DNA of 64,000 nt from Cordylochernes scorpioides (taxonomy: Eukaryota; Arthropoda; Arachnida; Pseudoscorpiones; Chernetidae): positions 71,259,524 to 71,323,523 of the forward strand of contig CP092877.1 of the NCBI GenBank assembly GCA_030710605.1, read 5' to 3'. The notes beneath the pieces were generated by a model. It ran no database searches. It saw nothing but the letters and a program-made list of their open reading frames with translations, and was not told where the DNA came from. Numbering within the stretch: position 1 is the first letter of the stretch; every line of letters begins with the position of its first letter. Of this stretch, positions 1 through 11,239 are shown one piece after another. A program made the translations under genes and the position numbers.

Positions 1-850
1 GTGTTTAACTAACTTGTTTATATTATTTTTATAGTCCTTTCTTCATTCGTGTAGTTGAGTCTGTAAGTGCTTGAAAGATATTCAACAATTATGTCAGCCA
101 TCTGTTTGCTCGTTTTAGCTGTTCTATTCATATCGGTTAGAGTATTGGAGGATTGGTGTTGGTTTTGATTGTTTTCAAACACTCTAATCATATTCCAGTG
201 TTGGCTGTCATTTCTTGGATCCATTTTTTCGCAGAATTCTGCCATTTTTCTTGTTTGCATATCCAAATTTCTTGTTATATTTTTTTAATAATATCAATGA
301 GTTCTTTCTGTTTTCTTCTGTTCTATTTGTTTTAAGAAGTTCATTGATATTGTTTCTCTCTCTGCAATCATTGCCTCGATGTTGTGGCCCTTCCAGTAAG
401 GTATCCACAGGTCTTTACGTCTCCTTCTAGGTATCGATGCTTTTGCAGCTTTGGATATGTTCGAAGAGAATTTTTCCAAGTTTTTCTCAAGCGTTCTGAA
501 ATTCAATTCTTCGTTGCACAGTTCTTCAAGCTTTTCTGTGAATTTTTTCAAGTCGGCTTTCCTAAAGTTCCATGTTCTTTTATTCTGTTGGACATTGTCA
601 ATTTTGAAGTTTAGGGTTGTTAAAATTGGTCTGTGGTCACTGATTTAACCTCTCAGGTTTTTCCATTGTGTTGTGGGTGAGATGTTGAAATTTATCGCTG
701 TGATGTCTATTGCGGATTCTGTGCCTGTGGACTTGGATAGATAGGTGTTCTCTCCGTTATTTAATGGTGTAAAAATCGCCGAGTATGTTTGTGATATCCG
801 AAGACCCTTCACTTAATGTCTCTATTGTGGGTACCCATACAAAATTCAAA
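1..850 (-). mobile_element. Non-LTR retrotransposon fragment: APE endonuclease C-terminus and pre-RT linker
   Basis: The minus strand encodes the end of an apurinic-type (EEP) endonuclease and the linker before a reverse transcriptase. Reading leftwards from about 840 there is VWVPTIETLSEG, then ILGDF (772-786, the conserved GDFN-type motif). After a frame shift comes GTESAIDITAINF, then SDHRPI at 624-641, the catalytic SDH motif of this family. The linker at 294-551 contains NFRTLEKNLEKF and an RRRRKDLWIPYW stretch, and 18-266 continues with SQHWNMIRVFENN. The reverse transcriptase itself would lie left of the window. At least one frameshift and one stop (just before SDHRPI) show it is dead. 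It ends abruptly at ~850 against a DDE transposase relic. It may be the same family as the LINE at 60.9 kb, but the two do not overlap, so this cannot be tested here. Confidence 0.8.
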
Positions 851-871
851 GATTTCCCGAGATAAAAGTTG

Positions 872-1568
872 GCGATTTTGAGATGCGTCAAGAATTCGCT
901 GCATGGGTTTTCCGGCAAATTGATATTGATGAAAACTGGCTATCGAATGTTCTGTGGACAGATGATGCTCACTTTTCTATAAACGGAGAATTTAACATTC
1001 AAAACAGCCGCATTTGGGCAACAGAAAACCCTAGGAATTTTACAGAAATGCCACTTTATCAGCCCAGAGTTACAGTTTTGTGTGGGTTCACATCTTCTTT
1101 TATTATTGGGCCATTTTCCTTTGAAAAAATCAAAGGAAGAACTTTTAGACCCGTTTTTGTAAAACTGGGAAACGTTAATTTCAACTTTTAGGAGAAAAGG
1201 GTTTTGCATATCGCAGGGCAGACAAGTACTAAACGAAATAACATTCATGAAAGATGGAGGACCTCCTCATATCTCCCGAGGTGCCAAACAATTGCTGAAG
1301 GATACGTTCGGTGAAAATCGTGTGATAAGTCACCACTTTATATACCAGTGGCCTCCAAGATCACCAGACTTGACACCTTGCGATTTATGGTTTGGTCTTG
1401 TGTTTAACGATGTTGGCCTACCACATTGGCCATGTTGAAGGCTTCTATCAGATGGCACGTTTTATCAATTTCAACAGATATGTTATTTAATGTTGTCCAA
1501 TCTGTCATCTATCGTCTGCAGGCGGTGTTTGAGAATGAAGGGCGCCACATTGAGCAAGGATTGTGACC
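872..1568 (+). pseudogene. Decayed Tc1/mariner-superfamily DDE transposase, C-terminal half
   Basis: Two reading frames (883-1191, then 1247-1438) followed by a short frame ending at a TGA at 1563-1565 give the C-terminal half of a transposase of the type common in arthropod genomes. Visible landmarks are NVLWTDDAHFSINGEFN (first catalytic Asp region), RIWATENPR, then MKDGGPPHISRGAKQLL (second catalytic Asp), WPPRSPDLTPCDLW (third catalytic residue region) and the terminal FENEGRHIEQ. At least two frameshifts separate these blocks, and the N-terminal DNA-binding half is absent. Neither terminal inverted repeat is visible around it. It abuts the LINE fragment on its left. The family assignment rests on motif order. 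Activity is excluded by the breaks. Confidence 0.8.
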
Positions 1569-2640
1569 TAATACAAGAGAGAAGGAAAGTTACCTAATGT
1601 GTTATATAAGCTGCCATGTATTATATTATCTAACTATATTTTGCAGCTCTTTGTGTTGGGTTATGGGGATAATAAATGCTGTCCTCACATCTTGACTCTT
1701 TTTTTTTTGTGAACAGTAATTTTTTGTTTGTCATTTGCTCACATATTATGTCGTGCAGACCAAAGTGTTATAACTTCTCGAATAACACTGGTACACACAA
1801 TTTTTCCCCTTATGTTTAGTTTTTAGCTTTTCGCTCATTAGAAGAAGTAGCATAAGGAATATTTTCTGTACACCAATAACTTTAGAAATTTTGTGAAAAA
1901 AAAAATACAAAATGATTTTACTACCACGTTTTTCAACGCAAAAGGTCGATTTAAAAATTATTTTTATTTGAGGGGAAACATTTTTTAAAATTGTGTACAG
2001 TATAATAAACAATGATAACATTTGACAAGCCCATAGGATATTTGGAATAAAGTACGACAAATATATTTTGTCACTCTCCCCTCTATATTTCATTTGTGGG
2101 ATCATGACAAATATCCAGTTAAATAGTCAAGGGTCGCCAATCAGTCAAGAAACTACACATTTCTTATAGCAAGAAATCCTATTAATAGTGCCATCATAAT
2201 TTTTTGTACTATATTAACATTTCAGAAAATTGTGTATTGATATCAGCAGTGCTTTTCAAACATTCAATCTATTTCACAAAACTCCATCTAAAATAGAAAT
2301 ATTTTTGCTACATGTTTTAATTTGCATTTACCTATTTTACATATCTCTGATTGTATTTGAAAATCGTTAACCAATTCTTCATACTTTTGGCGAAGTGGTG
2401 TTTTATTAATTTGTTATTTGATATTATTAGGGTTCTTTCCTGGTATTCAAAAAGGAAAAATACGTGTCGATCAGTTATATTTTTCAATTTATCAAACAAT
2501 TTGGTCGCTGAATATCTGATTCTGGTAGAGCGCCATCTGGCGAATAAAATTGTAACTAAAATCAATTTCGAATTTTTCATTATTTGCCATAAAAAATCCC
2601 ATTGCATCCTGAATACAATGGTGTTTACCGCATTGCTCTA
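1569..2640. other. AT-rich stretch without recognised gene
   Basis: Nothing beyond the 3' side of the transposase relic and AT-rich sequence is recognisable. It carries one GCGCCATCT motif near 2531, shared with several repeat families in the window, and no ORF with family character. Confidence 0.5.
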
Positions 2641-2661
2641 GCGCAAATATTCGCGGAGTTA

Positions 2662-3024
2662 TTAATTTTTAAAATAGTGCGGGACTTTTGGATCACCCTG
2701 TATTTTATCGTCTTCACTAGTAACTCTCGTAGCTTGAGCATATGATCTATTATAAAATTGACTTGAAGGAAATATTTTCTTTATTGATTCGTCCAGATTT
2801 CCAAGTCTATCACAGATAGAGCCATTGATTACAGCGATATCTCCCATTGTATCCATCAATATATTCAATTGCTTTAGCAAACCCTGAACAATTGTAAGAT
2901 CATTTTGATTTATGCTTTTATTTGTAGATGAGTACTTAGATTTTAATGTGTCAGCAATTTGTTCCGAGATGATCTTATGCTGAATCCTACATTCCTCAGT
3001 ACGTTTTTCAATTTTATCGACCAT
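2662..3024 (-). pseudogene. ORF of 120 codons, probably LINE ORF1 fragment truncated by a transposon end
   Basis: From the first ATG at 3024 the minus strand encodes a hydrophilic, Lys/Glu/Asn-rich polypeptide with heptad-like stretches (IEKRTEECRIQHKIISEQIA; LKQLNILMDTMGDIAVING) and the segment FYNRSYAQATR. This character suits the coiled-coil part of a LINE ORF1, but I do not recognise a specific family. The last residues, QGDPKVPHYFKN, are not native. They are the translation of a Tc1/mariner-type terminal repeat (CAGGGTGATCC, 2690-2700 on the minus strand) followed by the target TA at 2701-2702. The ORF was therefore probably cut by a transposon insertion. The rest of that transposon, to the left, is not recognised. 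Confidence 0.4.
2670..2700 (-). repeat. Terminal inverted repeat of a Tc1/mariner element (one end only)
   Basis: The minus strand reads TA then CAGGGTGATCCAAAAGTCCC, the arrangement of a Tc1/mariner end at a TA target. I found no matching opposite end between 850 and 2650, so the partner end has been lost or diverged. Confidence 0.5.
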
Positions 3025-3099
3025 ATTGTTCAAACAGGTGGCAAGCGGTCGCGCCGCGCCGTCTGCTGATATGCAAATCAGCTGTATATAAAATGTTTA

Positions 3100-3950
3100 A
3101 GTGTACTTAAGAGTTGGTTAATATATGTATAGTAATTATAAGTAAGGTATAAAAGATTTTAAATTTCAAAAACAACTCTAAAAACAAATTTGAAGTAATA
3201 TTTACCGGAATTCGCGGAGCGCTGCAAAAACACGTCCGCCCGACGTGACAATATGCAATTTCATAAGTGGACATCACTAAAAACTTTCGTTACAATGCAT
3301 CAATTTCAACCAAATTTTCAACATTTATGTAAAACGAGATGGAGCAGGTTTTGCTTAACATCAAAATATATTTCCTAACATTAACATGCGTAACTTCGCT
3401 GTTATCGATTAAATACAAAAAAAAAATCAACAGAGTTAATTTTATTTATATATAAATACAAAATTAAATTTCAACAGAGTTAATATTTTTACATACTAGC
3501 TAATAATCTCAATCTAAAAAATATTCAAAACAAGCAATTTTAAGATAACACCATATGTAAAACAGTCGTCCAAGAAAACAACAACGATATTACATCTTTC
3601 TCACATATTCACACACAATCTTGATTAATAATTAAAACTAATCTTTAACATTGTTTATTATACTTCAACTTTTATTTCTACGTTTGTTTTTAAATACCCA
3701 ATTGTTTTATCATGTTTCTAATTTCGCCTAACAAATATACAAATTTATAGTGACCAACATATGCAAATTTTATCTTTGTTTTTTATTTAACTTGATATCG
3801 TAAACATAACATCCATTGTAAGCATTTTTCTGTTCACCTTCCGTGGTTTCTCTTTTCTCTGATAGTTTTTAGGTGTAGTATATTTTCTTATTACTAGACT
3901 ACAAACATTCCCTCGAGAAAAACCTGGGCGAAGCCGGGTACATCCGCTAG
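3100..3950 (+). mobile_element. Helitron-like 3' terminus with AT-rich non-autonomous body
   Basis: The 3' end has a GC hairpin CCTGGGCGAAGCCGGG (3923-3938) about 10 nt before CTAG, followed by T: the Helitron 3' signature. The body upstream is AT-rich, with an internal direct repeat containing CAGAGTTAAT at ~3430 and ~3473. The left boundary is not determinable and the start given is approximate. Related hairpin ends occur at 7275, 8615, 46272 and 53040. Confidence 0.55.
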
Positions 3951-4084
3951 TATAAAGATATAAAGAAAATCGTCGTTTTTGTCTCTCTGAAAAAAAGGAT
4001 CAGGATAGTCATAGAAATATATCAAAATGTAAATATAGAAATGATTTTAAATACAAAAAAAAAAGACATATCCAGACAGCTCAT

Positions 4085-4465
4085 ATGAGCCGCTATCTAG
4101 TGGAACAAATATCAATAAACGTTGATTTAGGTTTTTCCGTAATACTTGACCAACCCATTTCTTGTTTAATCGGGAAAAAGCTAACCACGTACACGTTTCG
4201 GGCTGTTGGCCCTCGTTCAGTGTGGTGCAGGTTATACTTCAACGAACAAAAATTTGGTCCAAGAGGTTTCCCGAGAAATTTTTGATCGTTGAGGTATAGC
4301 CTGCACCACACTGAAGAGTGCCAATAGCCCGAAAGGCGTACGTGGTTAGCTTTTCCCGATTTATAAATGTTGACTTTTCTTGATTTATCAAGAAATGGAT
4401 TGGCCAAATATTGCGGAACAAGCCTAAATCGACGTTTAATAGATATTTCTCCACTAGATGGCACT
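4085..4465. mobile_element. Foldback MITE, ~380 bp imperfect palindrome
   Basis: The left arm (from CTATCTAGTGGAACAAATAT) is complementary to the right arm (ending AGATATTTCTCCACTAGATG). The arms share GCTAACCACGTACACGTTTC versus GCGTACGTGGTTAGC and continue to a centre near 4275 (CCGAGAAATTTTTGATCG). No transposase is present and the minus-strand ORFs are by-products. The arm ends carry a CTCF-like CCACTAGATGGCAC. A block reading CGGGCTGTTGGCCCTCG resembles part of the repeat at 48.2 kb. Confidence 0.7.
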
Positions 4466-4499
4466 TTTCCATCTGAAATTCTCATGCGAGCGGTCAGGA

Positions 4500-6300
4500 A
4501 ATGCTTTTTATGTTTGTGTTTTTAATATCACCACTTGACATTTTTCTATTTTTTCTTACTTTTTTCGCTAAAAATGATTTCAATTGATTACTATAAAATT
4601 GTTTTACTTCATTAACAATCTCCTTCGGCAATAAAAGTAGAATATACATACAACTTGTGTTAAAAGATTTGCCGATACATATTTCAAGTATACATGGCAT
4701 AGTCTACATGTTGATTTTAAGAGGATTATCACACCTGTACTTCATATGTTCAAAGATCAACTTTGTGTGCTTACAGGAGAACCCAGTTTTGTTACTTCCA
4801 CTCACTGTGGAGGTTGAACTTGTGTCAATCGGGTCAATTAATTTATTAGATGAAAAGAAACTGGTGAATGTGGAGGGATTCAATCCCGAGTCGTGATTGT
4901 CGACAGTTTCTATCAGTGACAGACGGATCAATGGTGCGGGTGACGCCAAGCTAACGAGATGTCGTAAATATCCGTCCATGAATGTTGGATGCTGCTGTAA
5001 ACTGCACGGACGTCGCCCTTGTAATCAATTTGTCGCGCCCAACATCCCTGATTTATTCAGGTCGGAGAAGTTGTTTCCCCACGCTTCTTGTTTATGAATG
5101 AGATGAACAAATCAAGCCGTTAAAATGGTGATTTAATCTTTAATTGATTACCGTCATTAGATACACCTTTGAATGCTGCTGATTCTATAGTTATGATTAA
5201 GTAATGCAATGGAGTTAGAATAAAACCAACTAGTCAAACTGTTGGAAGGGTTGATTACTGATTAGCCAGGCCATGCCAAATATCTTACATTTTGTCGAAT
5301 TTGTCTTATATACACATATAAAATCGTTTTTTCTTAATTAAGGCAAAATATGTCTGCGTTTACTGAGACTTACTAAAGTATCGGTGGTACATTTCAAGTT
5401 AACTTTAAGCTATTTAACGAAGTTTCTTTTTTTTATCTCCCTACACACATTTTGAACTAATAAATAGAATTTAGTTTAAAGGACACCGTGACTGGCGGTG
5501 AGATTATGTGGTAGTCTGGAGGTATTTCTTATAGCAAGATGCTCTCTCGGTAGGATTGTTTCAACATATGGCCGCGTTGTTTAGACAAGTTTCCTTGTGT
5601 TGCTAGCTACTTTACTTTTCTGTGAAGAGAGATACTATATGACGTTAGAGCTAGATAAGTCTCTTCCTCACCCAGGCTATCTTAGTTTGTATGTTGTGTC
5701 AGGAAGCGAGGTTCAAATCGAATATTACATATATTTGTTATTATTTATAATTAAGTATGCACAATGGGAAACCTCTCTCTAACCTTTTCAAGTTAGCAAT
5801 CGAACTTACGCTTAGTAATTCGAACATTTCCCGCCAAATTTGAAAGTTTCGTCTGTTATCGCTAAACTTCATATGATTCCGAATTGTTGACAAAAATGTG
5901 CAGCAACAACTTGTGATATCAAGAAGGTGTCGTCGGGGGAAGCAGTTTCTTGCTAAAACTTTATTAAGACTGTTGTCAAGTTTTCGGGCCTTACAGGAGA
6001 ACAATATAAAAACAAGCTGTTTATTATCTATCTTGTTCTCTCTATCTCTCTACTGTAGAAGGGGCTTAAGCCCGGAATTTTGACGATAGCTTTGATAAAC
6101 TGATCCCTAGCCGGCTTAGGTTTGCACCTTGTGTGATTCGATCAAGGGGAATAATTAATAAAATGCTGTTACCATGTTCCAGCACAAATTCAAATTTTTG
6201 GATCTTTAAATAAAGAAAGACTCATAATTGATTGAAGAATAAAATCCGAATAACCTATTTATTCTATTGCTGTCTATATTTTCTCCTATAACGTTTTTTT
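4500..6300. other. Intergenic, no recognised gene
   Basis: No ORF shows family character or codon structure. Short ORFs at 4657-4896, 4704-4979 and 4897-5097 overlap on opposite strands and look like chance frames. Confidence 0.5.
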
Positions 6301-6304
6301 TTTT

Positions 6305-6602
6305 TTGCTTATCCCTACTACACGTGGTACAGGCCATGATAATCATGGTGGGTAGTTAGCGATTGCTTTTACTGTAAGCGCACCACATGTCTACACATGT
6401 GAAAAGCAGTTCGACTTTGCACTTACAAATGCCAGAGCCCCGTTTGGTTACTTGCACTCGCTGGTGGGGTTGGACTTTTGCAAGAATCGGGAGCCATTAG
6501 AGCATTTTTTTTTTAAACAGAAAAAAAGTGTCCAATGCGGGAATCGAACCCGGGTCCTAGTGGTCGAAAACCAAACGGTTTAACCAGCCTTCCACCGACC
6601 CC
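6305..6602 (-). mobile_element. tRNA-derived SINE, complete head and body
   Basis: The head is tRNA-like on the minus strand. An A-box-like TGGTTAAACCG lies at ~6577-6588 and a B box GGTTCGATTCC at ~6539-6549, with a T-arm that pairs (CGGG/CCCG). The acceptor stem does not close, so it is not a functional tRNA. Downstream on the minus strand comes a body with AGTCCAACCCCACCAGC, then TCTGGCATTTGTAAGTGCAA, a TGTGTAGACATGTGGTG palindrome and ACCATGATTATCATGG. The same body blocks recur near 10.95, 12.0, 18.3, 31.9, 47.6 and 49.6 kb, which defines a family. Length is about 300 bp. Confidence 0.75.
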
Positions 6603-6704
6603 CCCTCGTACGTATTGTATATTAGCGCCATAGTTTGATTTGAAACATTTATTGTTTTAGCCCTATTTCTTGAAATAGTGTAATACAAATATTGGTAGAG
6701 GGAC

Positions 6705-6905
6705 ATCACACACAGCGGTTTCGCCAGCAATCTCCAGATCGCTCTCTACTCTAATCGGATTATCTACCATCGCCCGCTACAAAAGCCGAGATCAGCCGAA
6801 TACGATAATATCAAGTTGAGGAGATTAAACTGGCGAAACCGCAAGGGAGGACACCACCACTGATGAGCCAGGCCCTCTCAATAATTTTCTCATTGCAATA
6901 GATAA
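6705..6905. repeat. Dispersed repeat of the GGTTTCGCC/CACCACTGATGAGCC family, foldback copy
   Basis: CAGCGGTTTCGCCAG at the left faces CTGGCGAAACCGC at the right, followed by CACCACTGATGAGCCAGG and the AT-rich TTCTCATTGCAAT block typical of the family. About fifteen copies or fragments occur in the window. No coding sequence. Confidence 0.65.
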
Positions 6906-7234
6906 ATCATTAACTACTTTAATGATCACTTTATTTAACTTTTTAACAATCACTTTATTTGCATAACGGAAAGCTTAAAAGGATAAAATTATATTTTATA
7001 TATATAGAGGAGACTATATATAAAAGTCAAAGTATATAAATATATGTACTTAATATTTGATATATCTTGATGAAATTCTACCACCATATAGAGAGTTAAG
7101 TGTAGAGGGTGTCACTATCATAATATCGACACCAGAATATGGAAATTAGTTATATAATGGACAAAGAGTTACATATGTTCATTAATAAAATATTTAAATA
7201 ATAGAGAATATTCATTTTTATTACCATTTCAAAA

Positions 7235-7308
7235 GCTACAATATTGATTGGGCAAACACTCACTCTTTTCAACAGAACCCGGGCGAAGCCGAACCTTTCG
7301 GCAAGTAG
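7235..7308 (+). mobile_element. Helitron-like 3' end, degenerate
   Basis: GGGCAAACACTCACTC is followed by ACCCGGGCGAAGCCG and a degenerate terminus (GGCAAGTAG where CTAG is expected). The same order of blocks is seen on the opposite strand at 46.3 kb. Confidence 0.4.
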
Positions 7309-7736
7309 AAAAAGGAAATTAAATGAGATTTATGTATATGTAATTTGTTACATAAAGTGTGTCAACATAATGCTATCCTTTTTATCGCCCTATTCTGCTT
7401 TTAGCGCTCTTTATTTAATCTAAAATTGTATTGTTTATGATTTCCCGTATATAACGGAGAACCTCGTTATAACGAAATTTGGCAGAACATAACTTTAGGC
7501 CTCACCTCATCGTTTAACTAGCTGACTGGAAATTAGCTGTTTGTGTTTGACAATATGGGAGGGAGGAAAATGTAATGTTTATTCCGCCCCCATCCATGTG
7601 AAAAAAAAGTTCTGATTGATTGGCTAGTGAGTAGTAAACAACGTGAGAAGGACACTAGGGCTATAATCAAATTGAAGTTTTAATATGCATAGAAAACATA
7701 AATATGACAGAATTGTTTACATTATGAAAAAAAAAA

Positions 7737-7881
7737 GGCATCTCCTTATCGTGCAACTGAAAGTTGCTGATGGCTCGCGCCATCTATCGGGATAATTAAA
7801 AATCAACGAGAATAGTTGATATTTATTCCGATAGATGGCGCGAGCCAACAGCAACTTTCAGTTGCACGATAAGGAGATGCC
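7737..7881. mobile_element. 145-bp near-perfect palindromic MITE
   Basis: It begins GGCATCTCCTTATCGTGCAA and ends with the reverse complement. The arms extend through the CGCGCCATCTATCGG block to an AT-rich centre (AATCAACGAGAATAGTT). Both sides continue with a conserved flank (TTTATGCACCTTA ... TTTGTACTATTTTTTCA) that is shared with copies at 21.6 and 58.2 kb, so the mobile unit may be larger than the palindrome. Confidence 0.8.
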
Positions 7882-8289
7882 TTTTTTCATAATTTATGCA
7901 CCTTAACCCATTACAATATCACATTTGTACTATTTTTTCACAGATTGTTTACTATTAGAAAAGTGGCGGTGATCTTCAAAAAATATTCGAAATCTCTATA
8001 TGTTTACTTGTATATGCTAACAAATAATATTTTTTAAATGCTGAATTTTTAAATAAAATTGAATATATATGTAATTTGGAATATCAGATACGATTTTGAT
8101 TGCTTCTACATTTCTCGATTCACTTCCCACCACCATTAAAATAATTCAAGTTTCGCCCCACAGATGGCGGTAGGTGCAAGGCTCTACAAAAATCACGGCT
8201 ATTTTTTTAAAAAGATTTCTTTTTTTTTTTTTTTTTCAGTATAAATATAAATATAATATTCTGCTGTTCGGAGGAAATATATATATATA

Positions 8290-8640
8290 TATCGATATTG
8301 TAATGTTGTCTGGCAATACTCCTCTCACAGATAACTCTCTGGCACTGCTACAATAAAGATAAAAGACGTTTAACCCTTGTTTATTATCTTTTTATTACTT
8401 TCTCATAAATAAATGTATTTAACTTGCCAGCGATATATCATCCAAGTATACAAATGAGAAAATATGCTTTTGTTTGTTTGTTTGTTTCGATAGTGAGAGC
8501 ACGAAAAGTTGCATATTTTTCAATTTCACTGTATTTGCATATTTAATAAATTTTAAAGGAACTCTCAAATCTCACATACCCTATTTTTGATAATTATAAA
8601 TATAATTTAGTCGAATTGACCCGGCTTCGCCCGGGCACTA
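8290..8640. other. AT-rich intergenic with Helitron-type hairpin on the minus strand
   Basis: No gene seen. On the minus strand, 8618-8640 reads GCCCGGGCGAAGCCGGGTCA followed by ATTCGACTAA, a possible degenerate Helitron 3' end. Confidence 0.35.
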
Positions 8641-8660
8641 TTCAGGAACATTTCACCCAT

Positions 8661-8748
8661 GTGTTATATAAAATACCGAGATACAGAGAAGATTAGCATG
8701 GCCCTTGGGCCAAGGATGACACGCAAAATCGTGAAGCGTTCTATTTTT
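8661..8748 (+). pseudogene. U6 snRNA pseudogene, 5'-degenerate
   Basis: From 8681 the sequence follows the universally conserved U6 core: ATACAGAGAAGATTAGCATG (including the ACAGAGA box that pairs with the 5' splice site), then AAGGATGACACGCAAAATCG and TGAAGCGTTC, closing with a T run as expected of a Pol III terminator. In the internal stem-loop, GGCCCTTGGGCCAAGG differs from the usual GGCCCCTGCGCAAGG, and one substitution makes AAATTCG into AAAATCG. The first ~45 nt (5' stem-loop and GTGCTT start) are not recognisable; only a weak TATATAAAATACC match remains. I infer a retrotransposed or decayed copy, not an active gene. Confidence 0.85.
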
Positions 8749-8749
8749 A

Positions 8750-9285
8750 TATTAGGGCGCCTATAAAATCACTTGAATATAATTTTAGTTTCAGAAATAC
8801 ATATATTGTGAATCACATTTTCACATATTTATTATCCCTATATATACTAGAGCTGCTCTAGTATTAAAAAGCCCAACTACACACAAAAAATTGTTTTATA
8901 TGTGTTAAACTATCTCTTCGGCTACCTTCCTGTGAAATGTCCTAATGATTGATTCAGCATTTTGGCGAAGAAGTGTAAAAGACAACCATTTAGTATTTCT
9001 TTCATTTACATATACATATGGGAGAATGAAGGATAAAAATATATATTACATTCACTCACAATGAAATGTTTGTACTAAGATGGAAGCATACTACAAACGC
9101 CAAACTATGCAAACATGTAAGATAGAGTCAAATATGTAAATGAATCCAGTTGGTGCGAATGCGCATGACTGAACACTCGGAAGCGGCGCATCAAGTTTTC
9201 AGTCCCGGCTATCATATAGGCTCTCAATTGAAGCAACCAGAACTTAATCTCGTTATACTGGATGTTTAGAATAGATGGTAAACAC
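8750..9285. other. Intergenic, nothing recognised
   Basis: AT-rich sequence with one ATGTAAAT motif near 9135. No ORF with family character. Confidence 0.5.
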
Positions 9286-9289
9286 ATCA

Positions 9290-10145
9290 GAAAACATTGT
9301 TTCCCGTTGACTGAGTTTCAGAGAGGGCGCCATCATCATAGGTCTGATGGTTGGACAAATCGTCGTGTGGCACGATTTCACGATCTAACAGAAGCAGTGG
9401 AGACAAGATGATATCCGACTCAGGAAGCACTAGAGTTACAGCGGATAAAGAAAATTGCGATCCCATAGTGACCACCATACAGACCGATGTTGCGGCGGAA
9501 ATGTGTTCAAGAACCATACCAAGCCACCTTGTGGATCGAACCTGCGATCTCAGCAACATTTTCATGTCCTACCATTAAAATCTCAACACAGTAGTTTACA
9601 GTGGTTTAAGCATATTCATCTCAGAAAGCAAACACGAACATTGGTGTTTAGTAATGAATGCCACTGAGGCTAGATGACCATCGTATCTGCAGACCCCCAG
9701 GATTCGGCACACGCTAGTTGTCAAACACCGCACTTTACGAACCGCAGGCATCCTTTCATATAGGTTGCAATCACCTACGGTAGCAAGACAGCTCTTGTTT
9801 TACAGCGCTATGTGGATGACGTCCGACGTGTTATTTCTCCCTCCCTGTCTGAAATTTCTGAGGCAATTTTCCAGTAAGATAATGCCAGGTGTCACATACT
9901 GCAAAGTCCAACTGAATATTTAGACTTTTCGATGGTTCGTCCGGACATGTTCCTCTTTGAGCATGTGCAGTACCATCTTAAACACCAGTGGCCGCAATAC
10001 CACAATATTTCGAATTTGGAAGCCTTCATCCTGAAAATGTGGACCACCCGTCTTCCACAGGACAAGGTCAGACATCGCTTTGATCCACTACCTGGCCGGG
10101 ATACATCGCAGCAAAAGGCGGTCCAACACACACGCTGGAGATAGA
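9290..10145 (+). pseudogene. Decayed Tc1-type transposase, all domains present in pieces
   Basis: The order of blocks is that of a Tc1 transposase of the type abundant in arthropods. A paired-like HTH remnant (AIIIGLMVGQ, 9325-9360) is followed by QKQWRQDD and ADKENCDPIVTTIQTDVAAEM, then RTIPSHLVDR (9510-9545). Further on come TYGSKTALVLQRYVDD (9774-9822, strand and second catalytic region), a DNARCH box near 9880 and FEHVQYHLKHQWP with ILKMWTTRLPQDKVRH (9960-10085) from the C-terminus. Many frame changes and stops separate them, and the middle (first catalytic Asp) is not readable. Terminal repeats are not visible. The element is old and inactive. Confidence 0.75.
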
Positions 10146-10149
10146 TTAT

Positions 10150-11235
10150 AACAGGGGTGCTTCAAAAAGGTCAACCTGTACTTGTTGTGGATCTTTGATA
10201 GTCTGCTTGTTTCAATTGTATGAGAGCTAATGCACAACATTTATATTTCATTCTTTGTGCGCAGAGATCACTGTCCGCGCGTTGGTGTATATTTTTATTT
10301 AATTATTTTATAATATTTCGATTATAAAGACTCCTTGTTAATCGATATATAGGGGGTAATAAATAAATGTATCCGATATACTTTCCTTTAATATATAAAT
10401 GTCTTTATGTGCAGTAAAATACGCGAAGATAAGGGCTGTAAAATGGTGACGACAACGATGAATCTAGAAGTGCCTGTTGAGAGATGTCATCTATAGGAAT
10501 AAACACCATCTAAACAGGCAATAATCTGTTTTATATTCGGAAATAAAGATAAAAGCGACGTTTATTTAATAGATAGATCTGATATTGATAGGAGTATAGT
10601 CATTTTCCCACGTCCACATTGATATTTTATTATTTGAAAATAACAGTGTTGTCAACAAGACGTGCCAATATGTAAATAAATGTGGTAAACTCGTGTAAGT
10701 TTGTCGAGAGTTATGAGATCAACTGTTGAGAATGTGGTTTACGGTTAGTTCAACGTGTCGTAAACTTACCTTTAGTAGATATCTACAGCGGCGAGGTTTG
10801 CTCCGTATGGAGGCAGATACCTGTGGAACAAACGACCAATAAGTCACATGTGTAAGTTCCAATGTTTATCTAAGGTAGGTCTGATACTTTCGACAACTAC
10901 GATCTGGGTTCAAAGTTGAGGCATTTTTTCTAAAAACATTGAATTGTCTCAATAGCCCCACTAAAAGTCCAATTCTACCAGTAAATGTAAGCAACCAAAA
11001 TGGACTCTGGCATCTTTTAAATGCAAAATTGAACTGCAATCAGCATGTGTAAGACATGTGGTGACCTGTTGTGTAAGCAGTTGCAAAGTTACTTCTTGTA
11101 TGCGTACAACACTCTAAAAAACCGTTGGCACGTTTCCAACTAATCGTCTTGAGAGAAATTAGCTACGTTAAAGGCAAGTACGGGAATTTAAGAAATTCGA
11201 AAAGGAAAAATTGAGGCTCAAACCTTCAATAGGGG
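10150..11235. other. Intergenic with a SINE-body fragment
   Basis: The blocks CAATAGCCCCACTAAAAGTCC, TGTAAGCAACCAAAATGG and ACATGTGGTG (10950-11065) align in order with the body of the tRNA-derived SINE. Otherwise no gene is seen. Confidence 0.4.
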
Positions 11236-11239
11236 GACT

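Noticed and set aside
6534-6602. A functional tRNA gene
   Set aside because: The acceptor stem does not pair and the sequence continues into a repeated SINE body.
9287-9667. Overlapping small genes on both strands
   Set aside because: They are shadows of the decayed Tc1 transposase, whose motifs read in order on the plus strand.
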